A stretch of DNA of 64,000 bases, taken from NCBI GenBank assembly GCA_022651005.1, contig JALCQD010000001.1, forward strand, positions 434,001 through 498,000. The letters run 5' to 3'. The stretch's first letter is position 1. Every line of letters begins with the position of its first letter. The translations under genes were made by a program, and so were the position numbers. The DNA comes from Bifidobacteriaceae bacterium (GTDB lineage Bacteria > Actinomycetota > Actinomycetes > Actinomycetales > Bifidobacteriaceae). Below the pieces are notes generated by a model. It was not told the origin of the DNA. It made no database searches and saw nothing but the letters and a program-made list of their open reading frames with translations. Shown here one piece after another: positions 54,972 to 63,345 of the stretch.

Positions 54972-56125
54972 CGTGACTCTCCCTTCTGATCGTGGCCCTC
55001 AGGTGCCTTTGTTGACGGCTTCGGTGCGGGCGGCGGAGCGGGAAGGGAAGACGGCCGTTTCCCCTTCGTGGCTTTCTGCGGCGCAGCAGCGTCGGTACCG
55101 GTGGCGGGCTGTCCCTCTGTGCGCGGTGCCGCGTGTGATGCAGCGGCGTGCGGCGCGGTGGCCGCAATGTCAGATGCCGCGATGCCCTTGCCCCACGTCA
55201 GGGTGTCTTCCACGGGAGAGAAGGTCTCCCCATAGCGGCCCGTGCGGCCATTGTGTACGGTTTTGGCGAGACGGCGCAGACCCTCATCCTGAGATTGCAC
55301 AGCGGGAGACGTCCGCGGGGACTCACCGGAACGATTGGCGGCGGCGAACGTTTCACGAACGCTCCTCGATTTTTCATTGTCCTTCATCGAGCCGCCGCGA
55401 GCCTGCATCTCGACCTCAGCGTCGGGATAGTAGCGCGCGGAGTCGTAGGAGCCCGACTTTTCGTCGCGCACGACCTTGCCCTCATGCAGCTCCACAACTC
55501 GCTTGCGCATGGAGTTGACGATCTCTTCGTTATGAGTTGCCATGAGAATGGTGGTTCCCGTGCGATTGATGGCGTCGAGAACCTCCATGATGCCCACCGA
55601 GGTGGTGGGATCGAGATTTCCTGTGGGCTCGTCGGCGAGCAGAATCTGCGGGTGATTCGCATAGGCGCGGGCGATGGCAACGCGCTGCGCCTCGCCTCCG
55701 GAGAGCTCGTGCGGATAACGATTTTCCTTGCCCGTGAGCCCTACGGTATCGAGCACCTGCGGCACCACGGACTTCACCGTGGAATGTTTGGCGCCGATGA
55801 CCTCCAGACCAAAGGCGACGTTCTGCCACACGGTCTTGTTGGGAAGCAACTTGTAGTCCTGGAACACGAAGCCGATGGTTCGGCGGTATCGGGGAACCAA
55901 GCGTGAGGGCAGGCGACGAAGATCGTTGCCGGCAACGTGAACCTCGCCGTCACTGGCCTCCTCCTCCCGCAACAGGAGACTCAGCAGGGTTGTCTTTCCG
56001 GAGCCGGAAGACCCCACGAGGAACACGAAGTCTCCCCGCTCAATGTCCAAGTTCACAGAATCCAAGGCGGGACGTGCCCCTTGCTGATAAATCTTGGTCA
56101 CCGACTTCAACGAAATCATCGCCAT
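54968..56125 (-). CDS. ftsE: cell-division ATP-binding protein FtsE with a long C-terminal extension
   Basis: ATPase of FtsEX. The core (about 225 residues) has Walker A GSSGSGKTT, Q-loop FVFQDYKLLPNKTVWQN, LSGGEAQR, Walker B ILLADEPTGNLD and H-loop THNEE. It is followed by about 160 residues not found in the standard 220-230-aa FtsE: charged, then Ala/Thr/Pro/Lys-rich and apparently disordered (PSSLPAPPPAPKPSTKAPEG). The start ATG 56125 is canonical (AMISLKSVTKIY). It lies downstream of prfB. Confidence 0.95.
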   Translation of the reverse strand: MAMISLKSVTKIYQQGARPALDSVNLDIERGDFVFLVGSSGSGKTTLLSLLLREEEASDGEVHVAGNDLRRLPSRLVPRYRRTIGFVFQDYKLLPNKTVWQNVAFGLEVIGAKHSTVKSVVPQVLDTVGLTGKENRYPHELSGGEAQRVAIARAYANHPQILLADEPTGNLDPTTSVGIMEVLDAINRTGTTILMATHNEEIVNSMRKRVVELHEGKVVRDEKSGSYDSARYYPDAEVEMQARGGSMKDNEKSRSVRETFAAANRSGESPRTSPAVQSQDEGLRRLAKTVHNGRTGRYGETFSPVEDTLTWGKGIAASDIAATAPHAAASHAAPRTEGQPATGTDAAAPQKATKGKRPSSLPAPPPAPKPSTKAPEGHDQKGESR

Positions 56126-56173
56126 GACTGTCTCTCTTCCGCGGTGCGTGCAGCTGCTTACTGTCGCTTCTCG

Positions 56174-57313
56174 TTACTCGTTCTTCTCTTCTGCTTCGAG
56201 CTTTTGCTGCTGATGGCGCCACCGAATACCCGCGTCGATGAATCCATCGATGTCCCCATCGAACACATTCTGTGTTTGCGAAGTCTCATAACCGGTGCGC
56301 AGATCCTTCACCATCTGATACGGGTGCAGCACATAGGAGCGCATCTGGTCTCCCCAGCTGGCCTTGATATCTCCGGCGAGCTCCTTCTTACGCTTGGCCT
56401 CTTCCTCGTGACGCATCACAAGAAGACGCGACTGAAGCACTGCGAGCGCGGCGGCCCTGTTCTGGATCTGGGAACGCTCGTCCTGCATTGTGACCACGAG
56501 TCCGGTGGGAAGGTGGGTCATGCGCACCGCGGAATACGTGGTGTTGACACCCTGACCTCCCGGGCCTGAACTCATGTACGTATCCACGCGGATATCCGAG
56601 TCGGGAATGTCGATGTGATCGGTGGCCTCCACGAGGGGGATAACCTCGACGGCGGCGAAGCTCGTCTGGCGCCGACCCTGATTATCGAAGGGAGAGATGC
56701 GCACGAGACGGTGCGTTCCGCCCTCGACGCTCAGTTTTCCGTATGCGTAAGGTTCATTGACCTGGAAGGTGGCGGACTTAATGCCGGCCTCTTCCGCGTA
56801 GGAAGTGTCGAGCACCTTGGTCTTGTAGCCGTGTCGCTCGGCCCAGCGCAAGTACATGCGCAGCAGCATCTGCGCCCAATCGGCGGCATCGACGCCACCA
56901 GCACCGGAGCGAATGGTAACAACGGCCTGACGCTCGTCGTATTCTCCATCGAGCAAAGTGTTGATCTCGAGATCGGCCAAGTCCTTGGAGATCTTCCCGA
57001 TCTCCGTGTCCGCCTCGCTCAGGGTGTCCGCGTCATCTTCCTCAGCACCCAGCTCGTGCAACATTTCGACGTCGTCGATGCGCTGGCCCATCTCGTCCAC
57101 ACGACGCAACTGCGCCTGCGCGCTCGAGAGCCTGGAGGTGACCTTTTGTGCGTTCTCCTGGTCGTCCCACAGGCCCGGAGCACTCGCCTCCTTTTCAAGG
57201 TCGGCTATTTTCGCACGCAGCTTCTCGGGTTCCACGGCACCCGAAATAGTGGCGAACGTCTCCTTGATTGCGGAAAGTTCTTGGGAAAAATCGATGTCTG
57301 ACACAATGCCCAC
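56174..57313 (-). CDS. prfB: peptide chain release factor 2
   Basis: Terminates translation at UAA/UGA. The 379-aa protein has the stop-codon-reading SPF motif ([12 protein letters not shown]) and the peptidyl-transferase GGQ motif ([12 protein letters not shown]). The frame is continuous; no UGA-containing programmed frameshift site is present. The start at 57313 is GTG; another GTG at 57304, with AGGGTGGG closer to proper spacing, would give [10 protein letters not shown] and may be the true start. Confidence 0.96.
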   Translation of the reverse strand: MGIVSDIDFSQELSAIKETFATISGAVEPEKLRAKIADLEKEASAPGLWDDQENAQKVTSRLSSAQAQLRRVDEMGQRIDDVEMLHELGAEEDDADTLSEADTEIGKISKDLADLEINTLLDGEYDERQAVVTIRSGAGGVDAADWAQMLLRMYLRWAERHGYKTKVLDTSYAEEAGIKSATFQVNEPYAYGKLSVEGGTHRLVRISPFDNQGRRQTSFAAVEVIPLVEATDHIDIPDSDIRVDTYMSSGPGGQGVNTTYSAVRMTHLPTGLVVTMQDERSQIQNRAAALAVLQSRLLVMRHEEEAKRKKELAGDIKASWGDQMRSYVLHPYQMVKDLRTGYETSQTQNVFDGDIDGFIDAGIRWRHQQQKLEAEEKNE

Positions 57314-57405
57314 CCTACGGAATCTAATTGGAAATACGTTGATTCACAGGGCTTTCGCCCAAGCCCTGCACATTTTTTGAGATGATAAAAGAGCTTGTAA
57401 GGACG

Positions 57406-57549
57406 TCAAAAAGTAACGCCGGACAGTGCCGGGACGATGAAGCCGACACCCATCGACAGCGCGGCAACAATAGCGATGATTCTCGCAATGGTACGACGCC
57501 GGGCTTTCTTTCGATCGCTTTCGTTATCATAAGGACGCATAGGAAGCAT
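57406..57549 (-). CDS. small single-pass membrane protein
   Basis: A 47-residue hypothetical protein: a polar, strongly basic N-terminus ([12 protein letters not shown]) followed by one hydrophobic helix ([22 protein letters not shown]) and a short tail. ATG 57549 or 57540 could start it; neither has a good ribosome-binding site, which lowers confidence. It lies between prfB and the divergent dapD. Function unknown. Confidence 0.55.
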   Translation of the reverse strand: MLPMRPYDNESDRKKARRRTIARIIAIVAALSMGVGFIVPALSGVTF

Positions 57550-57584
57550 CGTACCGCGAACAGCGGAGGGAACGGGGTTGTGTG

Positions 57585-58595
57585 ATGACTCAGTCACGAA
57601 AAGCATGGGGTTGGGGACTTTCAAGCATTGACGAAGAGGGCGCCACTCTCGATGTGTGGTATCCGAGTCTGCACCTGGGAGACGCACCCGAACCAGCGCT
57701 CAGGCCCGCGCATGGCTTTGACGCGCTGCTTCATGAGACGGCCGATGCTCGCGGAGTGCGGAGGGTTGCGCAATTCGTGGAATCCGATCTGGATGCGGAC
57801 ATCACCAGCACCGCCGACGCCTATCTCAAGCTGCACTTGCTGAGCATGCGTCTGGCCGCCCCCAATACTCTCAACCTGGAGGGCATTTTCGCGGCACTCA
57901 CCAACGTGGTGTGGACCAATTACGGCCCCTTCGCCGTCGATAATTTCGCCGAGCGCAAACTCGCTGTGATGGGAGCCGCACGCACAGCTGCCACGGGTCC
58001 CGCAGCCGGCGCACCTTCGGCTCCGGTAACCGACGTCACCGTGCTCTCCGTCGACAAGTTCCCCCGCATGGTCGACTACGTCTTGCCCACGGGAGTACGC
58101 ATCGGCAACGCCGACCGCATTCGCTTGGGTGCTCACCTTGCCGAGGGAACCACCGTGATGCACGAGGGCTTCGTCAATTTCAATGCGGGAACGCTCGGTA
58201 CCTCCATGATTGAGGGCCGCGTTTCGCAGGGCGTGGTCGTTGGTAACAACTCGGACATCGGCGGCGGCGCCTCCATCATGGGAACGCTGTCGGGTGGCGG
58301 CAAGCTGCGCAACTCGATTGGCGAGCATTCTCTGCTGGGTGCAAATGCCGGCATCGGCATCTCACTGGGCAACAACTGCGTGGTGGAGGCAGGGCTCTAC
58401 GTGACGGCCGGCACCAAAGTGACCCTGTACAACAAGGAAAAAGTGGCTGCAGGCATTCCACTCGACGTGGTCAAGGGCGCAGAGCTCAGCGGCAAGGACA
58501 ACATCATGTTCATCCGAAACTCCGTCACCGGCACCATTGAGGCACGCACCCGGAAGCACGGCATCGAACTCAACGCCACACTGCACAAAAACTGA
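57585..58595 (+). CDS. dapD: 2,3,4,5-tetrahydropyridine-2,6-dicarboxylate N-succinyltransferase DapD
   Basis: Succinyl-CoA-dependent step of lysine/diaminopimelate synthesis. The 336-aa protein has an N-terminal helical domain and a left-handed beta-helix of hexapeptide repeats ([34 protein letters not shown], then [20 protein letters not shown]), with the actinobacterial DapD character. ATG 57585 and the adjacent GTG 57582 are both possible, with CGGAGGG upstream. The aminotransferase gene follows after 37 bases, consistent with a dapD-dapC pair. Confidence 0.93.
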   Translation: MTQSRKAWGWGLSSIDEEGATLDVWYPSLHLGDAPEPALRPAHGFDALLHETADARGVRRVAQFVESDLDADITSTADAYLKLHLLSMRLAAPNTLNLEGIFAALTNVVWTNYGPFAVDNFAERKLAVMGAARTAATGPAAGAPSAPVTDVTVLSVDKFPRMVDYVLPTGVRIGNADRIRLGAHLAEGTTVMHEGFVNFNAGTLGTSMIEGRVSQGVVVGNNSDIGGGASIMGTLSGGGKLRNSIGEHSLLGANAGIGISLGNNCVVEAGLYVTAGTKVTLYNKEKVAAGIPLDVVKGAELSGKDNIMFIRNSVTGTIEARTRKHGIELNATLHKN

Positions 58596-58632
58596 CGTTT
58601 CCCACACCTCTGTATCTCAAGAAACCAGGACC

Positions 58633-59850
58633 ATGTCCACCACCTTTGATCTCTCCGCACACATCACTCCGGAGACTGCTGAACTCAAGCCGTCCCTCAT
58701 CCGAGCGTTCAATCAGGAGATCTCTTCCATCCCCGGAATCCTCAAACTCACCCTGGGCGAGCCTGATTTCGACACCCCTCAGAGCATCCGTGATGCCGCC
58801 ACCGCAAGTCTCAAGGCCGGCCACACTCATTACGGGCCCTCGGCTGGAACACCCGCTCTGCGCGCTGCCATCAGCGCCTTTCTCCTGCGCCGCAGAGGCC
58901 TCTCCTACCCCGCCGACGACATTGTGGTGAGCGAGGGCGCCGGCGAGGCGTTGTCCGCCGTCCTCACGGCCTTCCTCGGGGCGGGTGGCTTCATGCTCTA
59001 CCCGAGCCCCGCGTTCTACATCTATCGCTCGCTCGCGCTGCTCAATGGCTCAACCCCCGTGGCGCTTGATACCTCTGACACCAACTACGTCCTCGCGCCC
59101 GCAACATTGCGAGCCGCTCTCGAAAAGCTCGATGGCGCACCGGCCGTGCTCGTGCTCAACTCCCCCAACAATCCCACGGGAACGGCACTCACTGCCGAAC
59201 AGCTACAGGCCTTGGCGGAAGTCATCCGCGACTACAACGTGCTCGTGGTGAGCGACGACGTCTACGCCGATCTGTGCTTCGATGCGCCCTTCCACTCCAT
59301 CGCGGAATATCTGCCAGATCGCACCATTATCGTGGACTCCACGTCGAAGTCCTTCGCCATGACGGGATGGCGCATCGGCTACTTCACCGGTCCGCACGAC
59401 ATGGTGGCGGCAGCGGCAAAAGTGCATCAGGTGCATGTGGTCTCCCCCGCCACCTTCAGCATGGACGCGGCCACCGTGGCCTACGAAAGCTGCGATGCCG
59501 ACATCGACGCAATGGCCGCCGAATATCGCCGGCGCCGGGATTACTTCGGTGCCGCCATGCGGAATCTCGGGTATGAGACCACGAACCCTGCCGGAGCGTT
59601 TTATCTTTACGTTCGCATTCCGGACGATTTCGTAGGAACGGCCATGGAATATGCCCGCGCGATGGCACGCGAGGCCAAGGTGGCCTGCGTGCCCGGTGAC
59701 GCTTTTGAGGAAATCACCGGACCTGACGCTTCTCCCTCCCCAAGCCGTCACGTTCGCTTCAGCTACGCTGCCGATATGGAAACGCTCCACGAAGCGGTGC
59801 GCAGACTCGAGGAGTGGAGGAAGCCTCTCAGTGAGACGTCCGCGCAATGA
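58633..59850 (+). CDS. class I/II PLP aminotransferase (candidate DapC or aromatic/alanine-type)
   Basis: A 405-aa fold-type I aminotransferase with SEGAGEALSAVL, NSPNNPTGTAL, SDDVYADLCF and the cofactor Lys239 in STSKSFAMTGWRIGYF. It starts at ATG 58633, preceded by a weak AGGA. Sitting directly behind dapD it could be the succinyldiaminopimelate aminotransferase, but its sequence also fits broad aspartate/aromatic aminotransferases. Its 3' end overlaps the convergent metI gene by 23 bases. Confidence 0.87.
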   Translation: MSTTFDLSAHITPETAELKPSLIRAFNQEISSIPGILKLTLGEPDFDTPQSIRDAATASLKAGHTHYGPSAGTPALRAAISAFLLRRRGLSYPADDIVVSEGAGEALSAVLTAFLGAGGFMLYPSPAFYIYRSLALLNGSTPVALDTSDTNYVLAPATLRAALEKLDGAPAVLVLNSPNNPTGTALTAEQLQALAEVIRDYNVLVVSDDVYADLCFDAPFHSIAEYLPDRTIIVDSTSKSFAMTGWRIGYFTGPHDMVAAAAKVHQVHVVSPATFSMDAATVAYESCDADIDAMAAEYRRRRDYFGAAMRNLGYETTNPAGAFYLYVRIPDDFVGTAMEYARAMAREAKVACVPGDAFEEITGPDASPSPSRHVRFSYAADMETLHEAVRRLEEWRKPLSETSAQ

Positions 59851-60505
59851 CGAGCTTGCCCGCAGTCTCCGCAATATAGATGAACACGAGATACACCAGC
59901 ACCACGGCGATTGACGCGTCTATCATGTAGCGCTGGAAGCCGTAGCGAATGGCGAAGTCTCCGAGTCCACCGCCTCCCACAACACCAATCACGGCGGTCA
60001 TGGAGAGCAGATTCACGATAGTGATGGACGTAACTTTTGCTATCTGGGCGATGGATTCACGCAGATAGACACGCCACACAATCTGCGGCTTGCTCAATCC
60101 CATGGAGACTGCGGCCTCCACGAGCCCTGGATCAACACCGAGAAGCGCAGACTCCATCTGACGCGAGAAAAATGGCGTGATGCCCACGATGAGCGGAAAA
60201 ATGGCGCCTTTGAGACCGATGGCCGTTCCCATCACAATGCGGGTGAAGGGAATCATGGTGGTGGCCAGGATGATGAACGGAATCGAACGGAACAAGTTGA
60301 TGAGCTTGTCGAAGAACTGATACACCGCCGTGTTCTCACTGAGGCCGCCGGGTTTCGTGGTGGTGAGGATCACAGCGAACACAAGGCTGAGCACAAAGGA
60401 CACGAGACCCACGATGCCCACCATTATCAGCGTTTCCACGGTGCAGTCATAGAACTCATCCATGCGAACGGACACGTCCGGGAAGAGAGTGCTGAGGAAG
60501 TTCAT
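59828..60505 (-). CDS. metI: methionine ABC transporter permease MetI
   Basis: A 225-aa permease of the MetI family: ETLIMVGIVGLVSFVLSLVFAVIL, SIPFIILATTMIPFTRIVMGTAIG, EAA-type loop VEAAVSMGLSKPQIVWRVYLRESIAQI and GVVGGGGLGDFAIRYG. It overlaps metN by 4 bases upstream and the convergent aminotransferase gene by 23 bases at its 3' end. Confidence 0.95.
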   Translation of the reverse strand: MNFLSTLFPDVSVRMDEFYDCTVETLIMVGIVGLVSFVLSLVFAVILTTTKPGGLSENTAVYQFFDKLINLFRSIPFIILATTMIPFTRIVMGTAIGLKGAIFPLIVGITPFFSRQMESALLGVDPGLVEAAVSMGLSKPQIVWRVYLRESIAQIAKVTSITIVNLLSMTAVIGVVGGGGLGDFAIRYGFQRYMIDASIAVVLVYLVFIYIAETAGKLVIARTSH

Positions 60506-61575
60506 GCGCGCGAGGCCTCCAATACTTCGACGTTGACGGATCTGGACCGGAAGTAGCCTATGACCTTCTCCCGCGTCTCTGCAGATCCCTTGATGACGGC
60601 AATGATGCCTCCCAGCGGCCGAGAACCGATTTGGGAGACCTCGGCGAAGCGGATGTCTATGTCCACATCGAACTGGCGCGACGCCGTGGAGATGAGGGAT
60701 TCCGATACGTTCTGATCCACGTACTGCATCTTGATGAGCGTCTCGTCGCTTGCGAGCTCAGTTGCCGTGTTTTCCCCTTGCCCAAGCGCAGAGGTATTGG
60801 CAATGAACTGTTTAGTGAGGTCCGCCTGTGGATTGGCGAATACCGAGTACACGTCGTTCTCTTCCACAACAGTGCCATGCTCCAGCACGGCGACGCGGTT
60901 GCAGATCTCCTTGATGACTTGCATCTGGTGAGCGATGACGACAATGGTGATTCCCAGCTTTGCCTGAAGATTCTTCAGCAGTGCGAGAATCGCCTCAGTG
61001 GTGAGTGGATCGAGTGCGCTCGTCGCCTCGTCGGACAAAAGGATATCCGGATTATTGGCGAGTGCACGTGCGATGGCGACGCGCTGCTTCTGCCCTCCAC
61101 TGAGCTCAGCTGGAAACTTATCAGAGTGTTCCGAAAGTTCCACCAGATCAAGCAGCTCCGCAACGCGCTGCGCACGCTCCTGCTTGGAGAGACCGGAATT
61201 TCGCAATGGGAATTCCACATTGCCGGCCACCGTGCGAGACGGCATGAGGTTGAAGTTCTGGAAGATCATGCCGATGCGGGTACGCAGGCCGCGCAGCTCC
61301 TTGGGACGTAACTCCCCGATCTCCTTGCCTTCCACTCGCACGCTGCCGCCACTCACGCTTTCGATGCCGTTGATGGTGCGCACAAGTGTCGATTTCCCGG
61401 CGCCCGAGAGACCGATGATGCCATAGATGTCGCCTTCGTGGATGGCGAGAGTGACGCCATCCAAGGCCTTGCGCCCCTCGCCATCGACGTCGTAGACCTT
61501 CGAAACGTTGTCAAATTCAATGATTGTTGCGGGGGAACTCGTGCCCACACTTGCCGTGCTCTCTGGTGCTGTCAT
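60502..61575 (-). CDS. metN: methionine ABC transporter ATP-binding protein MetN
   Basis: A 357-aa ATPase with Walker A GLSGAGKST, Q-loop MIFQNFNLMPSRTV, LSGGQKQR, Walker B ILLSDEATSALD and H-loop AHQM. The C-terminal part from about residue 275 is a NIL (ACT-like) domain, which in this family binds methionine and feedback-inhibits transport. Its start codon shares one base with the stop of the DUF1684 gene. Confidence 0.95.
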   Translation of the reverse strand: MTAPESTASVGTSSPATIIEFDNVSKVYDVDGEGRKALDGVTLAIHEGDIYGIIGLSGAGKSTLVRTINGIESVSGGSVRVEGKEIGELRPKELRGLRTRIGMIFQNFNLMPSRTVAGNVEFPLRNSGLSKQERAQRVAELLDLVELSEHSDKFPAELSGGQKQRVAIARALANNPDILLSDEATSALDPLTTEAILALLKNLQAKLGITIVVIAHQMQVIKEICNRVAVLEHGTVVEENDVYSVFANPQADLTKQFIANTSALGQGENTATELASDETLIKMQYVDQNVSESLISTASRQFDVDIDIRFAEVSQIGSRPLGGIIAVIKGSAETREKVIGYFRSRSVNVEVLEASRA

Positions 61576-62537
61576 CAGTCGTGAACCTTCTTCTCACCCG
61601 CGCGAATGGCGAAGGGCAGCTGGTTGCTGGCAGGAGCGAAGGGGCAGGTGCAGTAATCGGAGTAGGCACACGGAAGGTTCCAGGATCTATTGAAATCGAT
61701 GTACGTGACGCGTTCCGGGTGTGTGGTGTCAAATGTCAGAGCTCGCACACCACCGTAAGTTTCCTTGCCTGAGGTGGCGTCGCGGAAGAGAACAAAGCCC
61801 ATGCCCTCCGTGTCGGTGCGGTTGTCAAGGTACACGGTCTCTCCGGCATCGTTTGTGCCAAGGAGCCCGGAGTCGTCGTTGTGACCTTGGAATACCGCCA
61901 GGCGATACTGCGCCGAGGCAATGGTGAAGTAGAGCCATCCAATGGTGGTCTCGTCGTGTGAAAGGGTTCCAACCGAGGCGCCCACTTCGGAGGTCTCCCA
62001 CTGATTGGAGGGAACATAGCGGGCAGGAAACACCCATTTCTGATCCGGCTCGAATGTGGGAATCCCCGTGAATGTGGTGCGGTTCTCGGAGTGAGGATTG
62101 CGCACCCGCACCGCATATTGCCGCGAGTCGCCGATGCGCTTAATCAGTTGGGCCCTCACATCACCGAAATCAAAGTCTTCCACGTTGTAGTCGCCGGTTT
62201 CCGGGATATCAAGCGTAAAGGGTTCCGTGAGAGCGATTTCTTTGTTCGTCACTTCGTGCACACCGTCGGGAACATACGTCACTTTTGTGCCCTCTTGGAG
62301 AAAGTATCCCGGGAAATCGGGAATCTCATGCTTTTCTCCGTCAGCGAGCCAGTCGATGCTGGCCAGCGACAACCATCCGTGGGGAGCGGACAGAACGCTT
62401 TCGCGGTCGTCGTGCCAGCGATGGAATTCCTCCTCAAAGTCGTGCGCAGGCTGCGCCGTAATCTGCTGATAGGTGGCGGAAGCCGCTTCTCGCTTCATGC
62501 CTTGCTTGAGATGATTGATGACGATGTCGCGGACCAT
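61575..62537 (-). CDS. DUF1684 protein within the methionine importer operon
   Basis: A 320-aa protein with DUF1684 features: WHDDRESVLSAPHGWLSLASIDWL, GDVRAQLIKRIGDSRQYAVRVRNP and the C-terminal FNRSWNLPCAYSDYCTCPFAPASNQLPFAIRAGEKK with three Cys. No signal peptide, so cytosolic. ATG 62537 has AGGAGA upstream; a GTG at 62603 within the previous stop (GTGA) could add 22 residues. Function is not established; the family is often found in catabolic contexts. Co-translated with metN. Confidence 0.85.
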   Translation of the reverse strand: MVRDIVINHLKQGMKREAASATYQQITAQPAHDFEEEFHRWHDDRESVLSAPHGWLSLASIDWLADGEKHEIPDFPGYFLQEGTKVTYVPDGVHEVTNKEIALTEPFTLDIPETGDYNVEDFDFGDVRAQLIKRIGDSRQYAVRVRNPHSENRTTFTGIPTFEPDQKWVFPARYVPSNQWETSEVGASVGTLSHDETTIGWLYFTIASAQYRLAVFQGHNDDSGLLGTNDAGETVYLDNRTDTEGMGFVLFRDATSGKETYGGVRALTFDTTHPERVTYIDFNRSWNLPCAYSDYCTCPFAPASNQLPFAIRAGEKKVHD

Positions 62538-62599
62538 TGGTGTCTCCTGTGTCGTAATTGTTGGTGAAGTATGTGTATCTGTGCTGAATCGTGCGGTGC

Positions 62600-63328
62600 T
62601 CACAAGGCGAGCGCAGCTCCTGCTGGGGTCTGCGGATACGGTATAAAATCGCCGATCGTGGCTGGTTGGTCGATGAGTGACTTCTCCATGTAGACCTTGT
62701 CATACCAGGTGCTGAACTTGTAGCCGCAACCGTACTGGCGTCCCACCACGCTGAAACCAATGGCGGAATGAAAACGCGGGGAGGTGCGCGGCAGATGAGG
62801 GTCAGATCCGCTGTCCTCGGTCGCGCCGAAATCGGCCACGCCTTCTCTTCCAGCGCCCGCACGGCGAAAGGCGCCGGGCGTGAAACCTGTAAAGTCAGCG
62901 CGCAAATCAGCGAGCGCATCGTCCTGCGCACACGTGATGTAGGCGAAGAGCTTGGCCACGTTCTGCTGGACCAATCTCTCCTCCAGCGCTGCGTAGAGTG
63001 CGCGTCCGATGCCGTGGCCGCGAACTTCTCGGTCAAGATAAATCGAGCTAAGCGCCGATACCAGGAAAGCTGGCCGGCCTGAAAGCGCCTCGCCGAAGAT
63101 GTATCCGACGACTCGGCCATTATCTGCACCAGCCTTCGCACCGTCGACCGCCACGAGGAACGGGTACTCTCGCTGTACCGCGGCTATTCTCCTGCGGAAT
63201 TCGTCACCTTCGGGTGCCGCGCTCTCGAAGTTGATGGCCGTCTCCTCCGCGTAATAGCGGTAGTAGTCGGCAATCTGGTCGGCGTCGGCGGGCCGGGCGT
63301 CACGGATAGTCACTGTAGCGTTCATCAT
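62600..63328 (-). CDS. phosphinothricin-acetyltransferase-like GNAT enzyme
   Basis: A 242-aa GNAT of the PAT/MddA branch: IRDARPADADQIADYYRYYAEETAINFESAAP, acetyl-CoA segment IYLDREVRGHGIGRALYAALEERL, and C-terminal FHSAIGFSVVGRQYGCGYKFSTWYDKVYMEKSL. About 50 residues (ADLRADFTGFTPGAF... to PRTSP) are inserted before the C-terminal motif, making it longer than the usual 170-190 aa. It lies between metQ and the DUF1684 gene in the methionine importer operon. PAT-like enzymes acetylate methionine sulfone/sulfoximine, which fits the context; that is an inference. Confidence 0.86.
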   Translation of the reverse strand: MMNATVTIRDARPADADQIADYYRYYAEETAINFESAAPEGDEFRRRIAAVQREYPFLVAVDGAKAGADNGRVVGYIFGEALSGRPAFLVSALSSIYLDREVRGHGIGRALYAALEERLVQQNVAKLFAYITCAQDDALADLRADFTGFTPGAFRRAGAGREGVADFGATEDSGSDPHLPRTSPRFHSAIGFSVVGRQYGCGYKFSTWYDKVYMEKSLIDQPATIGDFIPYPQTPAGAALAL

Positions 63329-63345
63329 TCCTCCTGTTCCTCTGC

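Noticed and set aside
56174-57313. Programmed +1 frameshift in release factor 2
   Set aside because: The frame is continuous from the start with no early UGA, as is usual in actinobacteria.
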